Part shown: in pieces, positions 40,077 to 49,908 of the stretch
Numbering within the stretch: the stretch's first letter is position 1
How the letters are laid out: each line of letters starts with the position of its first letter
Assembly (NCBI GenBank): GCA_018806915.1
Contig: JAGKQI010000079.1
Span: forward strand, 481,001 to 545,000
DNA from: Phytophthora colocasiae
Taxonomy: Eukaryota > Oomycota > Peronosporomycetes > Peronosporales > Peronosporaceae
DNA: 64,000 nt
Reading direction: 5' to 3'
Notes under the pieces: model-generated
Seen by the model: only the letters and a program-made list of their open reading frames with translations
The model's database searches: none
Told to the model about the DNA's origin: nothing
Translations under genes and position numbers: made by a program

Positions 40077-42108
40077 TTATCGACGACGATCGCGTTCCAT
40101 GGTCTCCAAGCGTTCTCGGGCCAAGAACTCCATCTGCGCCTGCTCCATCCGGTTTTGCCACTCCTGCTGTTGCCTCATGATGTTCAACTCGATCTGGGCA
40201 GGCCCTGATCTCTGAGAGCTTCGAGCTTCAGACTTCGTACGACTCGACGCGATGGAACTCAAACGTCGGGACGGTGGTCTCGGAAGGTCTTCACTCTTCA
40301 CACTTTGGCGGTGGCTCTGGTGACTTTCGCTTTGGGTGGAGGCAGATACAGGCAGGATCTCCGGAGACAATTGTTTGAAATCCCGTGAAGAACTTCCGAC
40401 AGACACCTGGTTTCCAGACCCCGCACCCGGCACCTCTGGTCTCTCTTCCGGCATGTCGACATCCTCGGACTCTGGTTTCACTGGTAACAGCGTTCGCGTC
40501 ACTTGGATCCCCATGCCTTCAGAGACTGTTCCTCCTACATCAGCGCCTTGAGCGATTAACGCCAGACTTCCTGTGGGCGGCGGCATATGTGATGCCGCCC
40601 CTCGACTCATGGACATCAAGGACGAGTCCGTAGAGCTTCCGCGTGAAGTCTGGAATCCCGACGACTGGTCATCCGAGGTCCCAATGACACTGGGAATTGG
40701 TACATCTGACATCCTGAGTCTGAAAGATGCTGTGATCTTCGGACATTGGATTTTCAGACTCCGGTCGCGTGTTATCAGAGCGACTCTCATACTGCGGCAG
40801 TGAAGACAGCGATGGCGTCGATAAAGCTGACGGTGTCGACGGGATTTGTGGGCGCGGCGGTCTCTGCTGTAAGCGCTTGGACTGCGGCGGCTCGTCACTG
40901 CTGGAACCATCAGAGCTGTGCGTCACTCGGAGTCCGGTTACCCGGAGTCGCATGATCAGCCGTTGTCCTTGTAGGTCAGCGTCCTTGTCAGGTAATATAC
41001 GGTCTGCTTCATCTTGGCTTGCTGTGTCTTCTCGTTTCATGTCTTCCGGGAGTCGGTTCACTTGTAACCTGGAGGTCACGGTGGCCCACTCAACCAATTC
41101 TACTGCGAGTCGACTCTGAAGTTCGGACGCCACACTGCGTACTTGAGACCCAACGACGGCTGACGCCTGCGTCTGGGGCCAGGTTGGGAGGAGATTCTGG
41201 AATTCGAATCCTGCCTCGTACAACATTGTCTGAAGAACAGCCACACACTCCGGTGCTGTCAACGTGCTCATCGGAATCTCAACATAAGATAGGTCTTGGA
41301 TCCAACCAAAACCATGACGCCTCGCGTGAAACTCGGAGATCCACATATCCTCGGGGAAAACGGAGGAACATCGCCACTTGATGTAGTCGCCGGTCGCTGC
41401 AGCAGCTTTCTGGAAAGCATCAGCACTAGGCTTCATCGTCGGCCACATATATTCGATGCTTGGCGGGACGACCTTGCCTGTGTCCATATCTCTCCAACGG
41501 CGGAACTCACGGCGCACATACCTCAGAGCTCGTTCCCCGTCAAGCGAATCAGCCCTCCCAGACTCATCAGACGGTGTCTTCAGAGACTCTTCAGACTTGA
41601 TCGCCATGTCATCAGACATTGGTGCGTCTTCAGACTTTGGGGACCGTGGAACATGTTCTTCAGAGAGTCCGGGTTCTGGTTTCACTTCATCCACGGACTG
41701 GCCGGAAGTTGCCGAATCTGAACACAGATCGATCACTTCCGGGGACTCAACCATATCGGCGCCTCCCTCAGACGCCTCATCACCACCCTCGCGGGCAGTG
41801 GTCGCCTCGTCACCAGAAGCTTCGACTTCTGACGGGCCTTCAGAACCTTGTTCACCAGGGACAGCAGGTGTCTCTTGAGCTTCTGGTTCCTCGGCAGGCT
41901 GGTCTTCGACCGCCGGTTCTGGAACGCTCACATTCTCAGCTGCCTTCTTCTCTCGCGCAGCTCTCCTCTTCTCGCGGGCCGCCTTCTGGATAGCATCCAA
42001 GTCTGGTTGCTCTTCAGGCGACAAACCTTGTAGACGCTTGGATTGACGTGTCGGAATGCTCCGACCACGACCACGGCGTCCTCCTCTCGTAGATCCTGGC
42101 GTAGCCAT
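40077..42108 (-). pseudogene. ORF1 upstream of gag, copy 1 (frameshifted)
   Basis: Starts at the ATG at 42106-42108 (MATPGSTRGGRRGRGRS); about 677 codons. N-terminal Arg-rich and acidic Pro/Glu-rich stretches, a globular middle (EYMWPTMKPSADAFQKAAAA..., FPEDMWISEFHARRHGF), a Ser/Pro-rich linker with PES/SED repeats, and a C-terminal coiled coil (QQEWQNRMEQAQMEFLARER). No family recognised. Frame break near 40713 (one extra base compared with copy 2). It ends at TAA, in frame with gag, so it is either an extra ORF before gag or the N-terminal half of a large gag with a shared stop. Confidence 0.7.
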
Positions 42109-42181
42109 CTTGAATATAGACGCTTGACAGGAAACTTTCTCTTCTTGTACTCTCAAATCCGGTGATATCACGATTCCAAAG

Positions 42182-42199
42182 ATCCGGGCACGCGCACCA
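42182..42199 (-). other. Primer binding site candidate, copy 1
   Basis: TGGTGCGCGTGCCCGGAT on the minus strand begins 2 bases after the 5' LTR (LTR2). It is complementary to a tRNA 3' end of the form ...CACGCGCACCA; the tRNA is not identified, and the tRNA-Ala genes here do not match. Confidence 0.6.
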
Positions 42200-42201
42200 G
42201 T

Positions 42202-43863
42202 TGTCGCGAAGTCGGTGAAACTTTGGTCGCGGAGCAGGGGCGTATAGTGAACCCTAGTTATACGACTACCGAAAAGGGTTTTTCAGAGCCGTACAACGGT
42301 AGGTTGGCGTGTGGTACCTTGCGGTATCCTCGTGGGTTCGTTGTCTTCGGAAATATGACCCTCGCCGGAGTCTGAGAATGTGTTGTGAAGAGAGGTTGGG
42401 GTTCCCTTGGAGTCTGGTGTCGGTATTCAGGAAAATCCTTCCAGGAGCGTTCGGGAGTCGGAATCTCTGGAAACCAAAGTGTTTTCCAGGAAGTCGGCAG
42501 TCGAAAAGAGGTTAATATACCAGAAAAGTCGGAATTCGGTGTCTGAATATCACAAATCCAGAACCGAGATACCTGACTTTCAGAGATAAACAACCAATAT
42601 ACAGAGTTCGAAAATATACAAATATATACAGCCGTTCTTATTCTTTCTAGGCCCTTGAACGGTGGGCTAACACTCCAGGTCAACTAGGGACTTACTACCA
42701 GACACCTGGTCTGTCTGGTATCCCTTTACGTTCGCGCACCACCCTCTAATATAGAGGGAAAATATAAACCAATACAATCGGCTATATATAACAGTCTACC
42801 TTGCACTCTGAAAACGACTGTCTAGTTTCCAGAGCCTGTCCAAACGATCAATATGAAATGGGCTACCGCTAGAGACAAAACAAACGACCCAACTAGGATA
42901 TGGAATAGGCGGGTCCTTTCAGGTCTCTACGTTACCTGATCTCCACCTAAGGGGATTGAATTTGGTGGAGATCACACGACGTACGTGATGACGTAGTGGC
43001 TTGAATACCTCTCAAGCGGACTTGTGCAGTAGCAAGCAAATTGAACTCTGTTTATCGTTTATCTTCCTCATAACTATCATATATCTCTGGTAACTCTCTT
43101 CTTCTTGTCGTCTTTTGCGTCCTTTATGCAGTCAGTCGTCATATCTCAGGTACTCTTGGTCTTTGTATACATCTGGTACTTTAACTTGGTCTCAGTATGC
43201 AGTCTGTGCAGCCGATCTCGATGGGTTGACAGGTAGAGACGTCATTACGGGGATGTGCAGGTCAGTAATCACTTGAATGCGTGACTTGAACTTGGGTTCA
43301 CTTGGTTTCAGTATGGTCTTGAATCTTCGGTGGTTTCAGAGTCTGATATCACTTGGTTTTCAGAGTCTTAGTCACTCAGAGTTAGAGATACCAGAGTTTT
43401 GAGTAAGTAACCAGAGTACGGAGCACCAATGCTACAACGTACACGAAGATCTTGGGGGTTGCGCGGGTGCGCGGCGTCCAGCGTGCGATACTTGGTCTCT
43501 GCGGGTATATGTTGTGAATCCTTGAACCATCCATCGTCGCGCTGGACGGTAACGGGATGAGGTCTCTCAGAGATACGTTCTTCTGAGAGACTTTCCGCCA
43601 GAACTTAGGCACTCATCGTCGGGGAAAGTCCGGTGACCAGACAGAGTGTAGTTGACCTTCAGAGTTGTGCACACTCTGAAGTACACTTCTGGTCCTTTGG
43701 GCCCCTTTACAGTCAGGCGAAGGTTTATCCACAATCTTCCACAGATGTCGCACGGGTGCGGCCGCGTCCCAAAGTCCCTTTCGCTTATAACCCATAGTAT
43801 AACCAATCACATCGTAACGTAATATCCACCTGTCGCTCGAAAATCGGAATTAACATCATGTCA
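42202..43863 (-). repeat. LTR 2 (shared: 5' LTR of copy 1 and 3' LTR of copy 2)
   Basis: 1662 bp, same ends as LTR1. Differences from LTR1 are mainly homopolymer length (for example aaaagg against aaaaagg near 42272) and gtcgggg for gtcagg near 43620, which it shares with LTR3. Confidence 0.92.
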
Positions 43864-43875
43864 ACCGCCCCTCCT
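43864..43875 (-). other. Polypurine tract candidate, copy 2
   Basis: Same AGGAGGGGCGGT tract, adjacent to LTR2. Confidence 0.65.
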
Positions 43876-44076
43876 GGTCACGATCCATCAGTGCGGAACT
43901 TTCTCCAAGCTGTGTATCATGGCCAGGCCTATCAAACATTCTGATAGACGGTTTTCAGAGCGTAGCGTAGCTGCAACTCTTTGTCAGTTACCTGGTTTTC
44001 AGAGTCTCTGGTGTCCCGTCGCACAATCTGATTCTCTCAGACTCAGAAACTTGAATTTGACTTGCCAAACAGGCGA

Positions 44077-44089
44077 TCATTTTCAAAAC
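44077..44089 (+). promoter_or_regulatory. Inr-like element of the antisense gene, copy 2
   Basis: TCATTTTCAAAAC, as in copy 1, 15 bp upstream of the ATG at 44105. Confidence 0.5.
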
Positions 44090-44104
44090 TCCGTCCTTTC
44101 GCTC

Positions 44105-47100
44105 ATGACTGAGGAAACGAACGCTTCTCTGAGCTTAAACGCCCCACCGAATGGGGCGGCAGGCGACGCCACAGGCACTTGTCCTGCTTCGGCAACTGCC
44201 AATATGTCGCAGGGTGGAGATGTTGGTTCGGCCACATCGCCAGGTGGCAGCCCTAGCGCCCCAGCCCATGCATCCCAACCTACCGACTCACAGGTCGATG
44301 GTCCGACTGAGGATCTCCCTGGTGATGACATGAACTCGGCCGGTGTTGGTGATCTCTCGCCACCAGTGGTTTCACGTGGGAATCTCACTCTGAATTCTCT
44401 GAGGGAACTCCTGGTGTCTTCAGACCGCGAGCCTTTGGTGCCCCACGGCTTTTGTCTACGGAAGAGGTCGATCGGCTGTTTCGTCAGGGTCTGGTGACAA
44501 CCACAGGGGATCAAGTCACGGCGTTAGGGGACTCTGATGTTCCCCAGAACTATATCGCTCCCAGCGTGAAGCCAGAGGGACGTGCCTTTCTGGTGAGTAC
44601 CCCCGCGCGAGCTGAAGACTTCAGAAGAGGGCGCCACATAGCGAATGCGTACGGTGGCCCCTGTGTGCTCGTGGGTTACGAGGCACTTACTGATGAAGAC
44701 CTCCGGGAGCTGGAGCGAGTGATTCCAAGCTTCGACCCCACCGAAGTTGTGTCTCCGTGCGCCCAGACTCCAGACGTGCGTACTCTGGATGCTTTGACGT
44801 CGTCTGTGGATGTTCGCCGGGAACTGGGGTCTCTGGTTTCTCATGTCTCTCCCACTCGGCTTGCCGAGAAAGTTTCGGACGGCCGGATGCTTAAAGCTTA
44901 TGACTGCTGCTCACCGTCGCCTTCGGGAACGCGTTGGTTCTCAGAACGGTGTCGCCTTGATTGATGCTGCAGCAGCGCGCTCTGAATGCGAAGAAATCAA
45001 GCGTGAGTGGGTACTGCACTGTCAATACTGGAAACACGAGCTTAAGTGTGCCCAGCAAGACGCCGGTGCGGTAGAAGAACGCATGACTTCGGAGATTCAG
45101 GATCTCAAAGCTCACTACCAGGACCAAGTGGAAGCTCTGAAGTCGGACAAGGCAGTTCTGAAGTCCCAAGTCGCTGATCTTCAAGCACAGGTCTCGATTC
45201 TGAAGTCGCGTCCTGAGGTCATGCCCACAGATCCGTGGGGGTTCTCAGAGTTCTTACAAGAGAATTCTGAAATCTCTGGTAATTGGGATCGGCTCCATGA
45301 CCTTCTGGTGTCATACCAAGAGGACACCATCGTCCCTGATAACTGGACGACTATCATCAGCGTGACAGCCTTGGACGCGCGAAAGAAACCCGTTCCTGAC
45401 TTCAAGAAACGGCTTTCTGAGGAACAGGCTCGTCAGGCTGCTGAGAAGACCGCGAGGACCTCCAGAGTTCTGGATCTTACTCATCCAAGTACTGAAACCT
45501 CAGAGTCCAAGAGCGAGAGCCCACGGTACCTGTCATATCCGCCGAAGCCCCAGACTCTGAAAACACCTCCGAAGCGACCGCTCAAGTGGGACTCCAAGAA
45601 TTTGCAGCGTCGCCCGTCCGGACACAAGCCCGTTGAAGAATCGGCGCTTCCGGCGAATACAGATTCTAAGGTGGCAAAGTCTGAGGTCCACAAGAGACTC
45701 CCTGGTGACGTGGTCTGGAAGGAAGTTCGACCCGACCTCCGCCAAGCCCTGCTATCTGGGATCAAGTATGATAAAGCCATGGAGTGGTTGGCATCGGATA
45801 AAGCGGCTCACAGTCTCTTCAGCAGTCCGGCTCTCATTCAGATGTTGGTGAGCCTGGTATTCTCTCGTCGCCTGGATGCTACTCTTTGGGCCAAGTACGT
45901 CCCTGAAGTGTATTACCAGATGGCCGACGAGGTGGTGGATCGTCACATCTCAGCTGGTACCGAGCCTGCAGCCTGGGGTGATCTGGATGGTCACGTAAAT
46001 TATCCAGAAAGTGATGTCGAGTCCACCGCCGACAACCCCAAGGACGATCCGGATTACAAGGATTCTGGTGTGATCGAGTCTGAAGACGAAGATGACGACG
46101 AGAGCTCTGATGATGGTGAGTCTGACGACAGCGATTCCGAGAGCGACAAGTCTGAAGACAAGAAGTCTCAGGACCAGAAGTCGGGGAGCAAGAAGTCTGG
46201 GAGCAAGAAGTCTGGGGACAAGAGGTCCGGGAGCAAGAAGTCCGATGACCACCCGCGTCCTGGCTCTAAGCGTCCCCGGGACTCTGATGACAACTCGGAC
46301 TCTGATTATGGGCCTATCATCCCAACCAAGAAGTCCAAGAGAAGCCTTGCGTCCATAAAAGCCCATACCAGTCCCAAGTCCCGTCCGAAGTCCACCAGTG
46401 GAAGTGGATCGAAGCCCAAGAGTTCTTCTGGGAAGGCACGTAGTCTGGTATCCAAGCCCTACAATTCTCTGACGGTCAAGGAGCTCCAGGTGGTGGAAAC
46501 ACCAGACTGTGAAGCATCCTCCTGGTTGTACTATGGTATCAGGGTACAACGAGTGAGCTCTACCAAGACCACCACTGGCCAGACATTGGGTTTTCCAGAC
46601 TACGAGGTGCACAAGCACTCATGTGCCATCCTCAAGAAGCGCTGGGACTCTGAGCGGTACTGTGCAGTCCTCCGCAAGAAGCGTGCCCCTTGGAAAGTCA
46701 TGTTCGACAACCGATTCTCAGAGTTTTACTTCCACAAGCGGGAAGAACTGGGGCCCATGGTGTTGGCTGACGTGGAAGACATCGTGCGCAGCATGAAGAA
46801 GCATGCTCAAGCCTTCTGGGAGCGTACGCATTGGGTGACCATGGATGTTGAGGCTGACGAAAAGTCTGCGGAGCTTCACAAGTACCGGTCCATGCGTCGA
46901 GCCGCCATGATTCGTCAGCACAACGCCCTCATCCGAAAGGTCCTGGGGCACAAAGATTTCCCAGAGTCGCTGCTTTCAGAGCCTGGCATCTGGGTTGTCC
47001 CAGACAAGTCCTGCCCTTGGATCTGGCAAGATCCCAGAGTCGCAGAGCTGGGGGGTCCCAAGTGTCTGAGTCTGGAGACGCAACTGGGTGACTTGGACGC

Positions 47101-47236
47101 TATTGAGCCTGCTCGGATGCAATGGGCCACGGTGAATGCGGACGAAGAGTGGCTCCAGTATGTCCCTGCTGACATCAAGAAGGATCAATTGACACCTGCG
47201 GAGCGTTCCGAGAACCCGATCTCCCTTCACTACTGA
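44105..47236 (+). pseudogene. Antisense gene of the gypsy element, copy 2 (frameshifted near the start)
   Basis: Same gene as at 28642-31771. The N-terminal part breaks near 44354 (two extra bases) and near 44874 (two T missing), both intact in copy 1. From 44810 it has one uninterrupted frame of 808 codons to 47236, including the coiled coil, the acidic/KKSG tract (about 424-500 of this frame), the basic run near 506 and the whole C-terminal domain (from about 553). The long open frame, the conserved start signal and reciprocal intactness of the copies argue for a real protein. Location and function unknown; the basic tract suggests the nucleus, and the coiled coil suggests oligomerisation. 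Confidence 0.78.
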
Positions 47237-47621
47237 AGCTCAGGTGTCCACCATGGTGCCCACAGGAAGGCTGCATCTTCGAGAAGCCAAATAGTTGTCT
47301 GCATTTGTGACGTAAATCCCCGGCCTCAGTGTAGCTCCCTAATCCCTTAATCTTTCAATATCACTCCACATAATCACACTCCTTCTCATCATATCATCAT
47401 TCATAACTTCGTATCCTCCAGTACTTAATTCTCCACAAACTCACTTCCATATTCACATTCACACAGTCGTTTTATATAAGCAGCAACATGGTCGATCACA
47501 TATCCAAACACATGAATTTCAGAAATAAGTCTCTGAAAACACGCACTCAGATTACCACACTCTAAAGGTCAATATCTGAAATCCTTCAGATATCAGACTT
47601 CCAGATGTGTTTTCAGAGTTA
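47237..47621. other. Gap between antisense gene and integrase, copy 2
   Basis: As 31772-32177, with the same palindrome at 47572-47593. Confidence 0.55.
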
Positions 47622-48926
47622 TTAGACTCTGGGATGATCGTCTCCAGCCTGCATCGCCTGAAAACGGGCTCGTGCTCGTGCACTCTGATTGAATTCGTAA
47701 AGTAATGCTCCACAATTCAACTTCGATAACGGCAACCACTCAGTTTCATCGTAACCTTTCCACTTAATCAAATATTCGCGTAGGCGTCTGGACGTCCTGG
47801 TACGCTTGTTCCAACGGGTATCCAGAATCTTCTCCACTTCATACTCGCCGTTTTCAGTATCAGGTTCCCAACTATCTTCTGGTAACAGGGCGGCGTCAAA
47901 ATCATCATCTTCTGAAATCTGGAGTTCCGCCGTGGGTCGTCTGGGGAACAGAGCCCTTGGCTTCAGACGGCTCACATGGACCCAGGGGTTCACGCGGTAG
48001 CCGGTATCTTCAACCTTGAGTCGTACTCTGAAATCGTCCAGCATCTCCTCGATCCTGAAGGGTCCGTGCCACATGTGTGCTAGTTTCCTGCTCAATCCCG
48101 TTTGTACCTTAGGGATGTAGAGCCATACAGCGTCGCCTATAGCGAAACCTGACTTCAGACGCTCTGACAACTCGTTCCATTTCCTGGTCTGTTCTTCAGA
48201 CCGGTCACGCTTTGCCTTCTTCTGGAGATCTTCGGCACATGCCAGAGCATAGCTATAGTCTCGTTGCATCTTCCGTCTCCATTCGTACGCAGTTCGCTCC
48301 TGAGTCGTCGATGGCTTGGGTCCAAGCATAGCGGACACCGTCCCATTAGCATCCCAACCATGTACCAGGTAGAAAGGCGTTTCCAGACGGGTGGCATCGA
48401 ATGATGTGTTCAGGGCAAACATCAGACGTTCGGCGTGATCATCCCAGTCACTTTGATCAGCTTCAGAGATATATGCCTTAATCGCGCGCACCACAGTCTG
48501 TACTGATCTCTCTTGCTGGCCGTTGGCTTGAGGCCGATACCCTAGAGTAGCTCGTTGTCTGCTACCCAAGAGTTCCCTGAAACACTTGAACACCTCACTC
48601 ATAAAGCGGGGATCTTGATCATGACGAATCAGAGAGCTAGCACCAAAGTTTCTGAAAACGCGTTCCTCATAAGCCTCTGCTACATCCTGAGCAGTGGTGA
48701 CACTCATTGGCTTGCACATCACGTATCCTGAAAACATATCCTGGAACAGCAAAAGAAACGTGTTTCCACGTGCGGATTTCGGCATGTGGGTCACAAAATC
48801 CATAGACACCACTTCAAATGACCGGCTGGGCTCAATATTTCCAGGGGACGGTCCAGGATTTGGGGGTCGCCCCTTGCCACTGGCACAGTCTACGCATTCC
48901 TTCACAAATCTCTCCCACATCGGCAT
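47622..48926 (-). CDS. Integrase core and chromodomain, copy 2 (open in one frame)
   Basis: 434 codons: DDE core (SMDFVTHMP, RHDQDPRF, GQQERSVQ), C-terminal domain and chromodomain (YEVEKILDTRW..., YLIKWKGYDETEWLP), ending FQAMQAGDDHPRV. Intact where copy 1 is shifted. The N-terminal zinc-binding part is in the overlapping upstream frame (48832-49908), the shift being near 48915 (an extra C in a CCC run). Function as in copy 1. Confidence 0.9.
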   Translation of the reverse strand: MPMWERFVKECVDCASGKGRPPNPGPSPGNIEPSRSFEVVSMDFVTHMPKSARGNTFLLLFQDMFSGYVMCKPMSVTTAQDVAEAYEERVFRNFGASSLIRHDQDPRFMSEVFKCFRELLGSRQRATLGYRPQANGQQERSVQTVVRAIKAYISEADQSDWDDHAERLMFALNTSFDATRLETPFYLVHGWDANGTVSAMLGPKPSTTQERTAYEWRRKMQRDYSYALACAEDLQKKAKRDRSEEQTRKWNELSERLKSGFAIGDAVWLYIPKVQTGLSRKLAHMWHGPFRIEEMLDDFRVRLKVEDTGYRVNPWVHVSRLKPRALFPRRPTAELQISEDDDFDAALLPEDSWEPDTENGEYEVEKILDTRWNKRTRTSRRLREYLIKWKGYDETEWLPLSKLNCGALLYEFNQSARARARFQAMQAGDDHPRV

Positions 48927-49908
48927 ACATACCCAACCAGTAAAACTCCGAACTCAGCTTCTCAAAGGTTCTCCTGATTCCTTGATGTCCACCTTGGTAG
49001 TCTTCATGAGCATAGTGTAACAGGTCTGGATACAAGTCTCTGGGAACCACCAGTCTGAGTTCGTCAACATTGTCCCGGGGCCGTTCTCGAGTAGCGCGAC
49101 TCAGGCGATACAGTACATCTCTAGAATCCAGAACGAAGTCCTCAGCAACTCTGGCAAGCTTCCTGACTCGGGGTCGTGGTAAATCTCCCACGTCACCTTT
49201 CAGAAACTTCATGAGTTCAACCAAGTACGGGTCCTGACTCTGATGCGCCTTGATCCGTCGCCAGCGTTCTGCCTGGAACTCCAAAGGTCCCAAAGGTTCT
49301 CGTTCGCCATCACCCTCAGGCAGATTAGCGTCAGGCGGAGCTTGGGCACGGGTTACAGCAATCAACACTCTGGCCGATCGAGGTAGGGGTGCGGATTCCG
49401 GATCAAAAACATTCTCAGACTCTGGTGACGCATTACGTTCTTCAGAGTCTGATATTTTTGACTCTTGAGCTTCCAGGTCCGGGGCTGAGCAAGGCTTCAT
49501 CAGTTTCTCATGAACTTTGGATACCAGTTGCAGGTGCATGAGTTCATCCTCGTCCTGCACCTGCCAAGCTTCCCCAAGAGTCAAAGTCTTCGAGGTCAGG
49601 TAATCCGCTGCTTGGTTAAACTCTCGCTTCACATGCACCAACTTCAGAGTCCGAAACTTGGTTTTCAGAGACTCAAATTCGGCCAACCTCCGTTGCAAGT
49701 TAGGCTGATTGCAGTTGATCAGTCCCTGAGCCTGTTGTATCGCGATGCGCGAATCTCCCACAACCACCAACTCCTGTATTCCGTAGTCGAGTGCCATCTT
49801 CAGACCGTAATTCAGGCCACAGTATTCCGAGTCATTCACCGTGACATCCGTCAGGGAAACCCTCGGGCTTCCAGAACACTCCACCCCGGGAGTTCCCAGA
49901 GTATACAC
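48832..49908 (-). CDS. Second RNase H (C-terminal part) to integrase zinc finger, copy 2
   Basis: Covers the second RNase H from its E motif (VNDSEYCGLNYGLKM) through GDSRIAIQQ and FNQAADYLTS, the linker, and the integrase N-terminus (HYAHEDYQGGHQGIRRTFEK). The missing start of this RNase H (FDGAAK) is at the end of the upstream frame; a G missing near 49856 causes the shift. Part of pol. Confidence 0.85.
   Translation of the reverse strand: MYTLGTPGVECSGSPRVSLTDVTVNDSEYCGLNYGLKMALDYGIQELVVVGDSRIAIQQAQGLINCNQPNLQRRLAEFESLKTKFRTLKLVHVKREFNQAADYLTSKTLTLGEAWQVQDEDELMHLQLVSKVHEKLMKPCSAPDLEAQESKISDSEERNASPESENVFDPESAPLPRSARVLIAVTRAQAPPDANLPEGDGEREPLGPLEFQAERWRRIKAHQSQDPYLVELMKFLKGDVGDLPRPRVRKLARVAEDFVLDSRDVLYRLSRATRERPRDNVDELRLVVPRDLYPDLLHYAHEDYQGGHQGIRRTFEKLSSEFYWLGMYADVGEICEGMRRLCQWQGATPKSWTVPWKY

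Noticed and set aside
40336..42033. Several plus-strand frames over ORF1 (for example 41296-41721)
   Set aside because: Shadows of ORF1; they change frame between copies and have no motifs.
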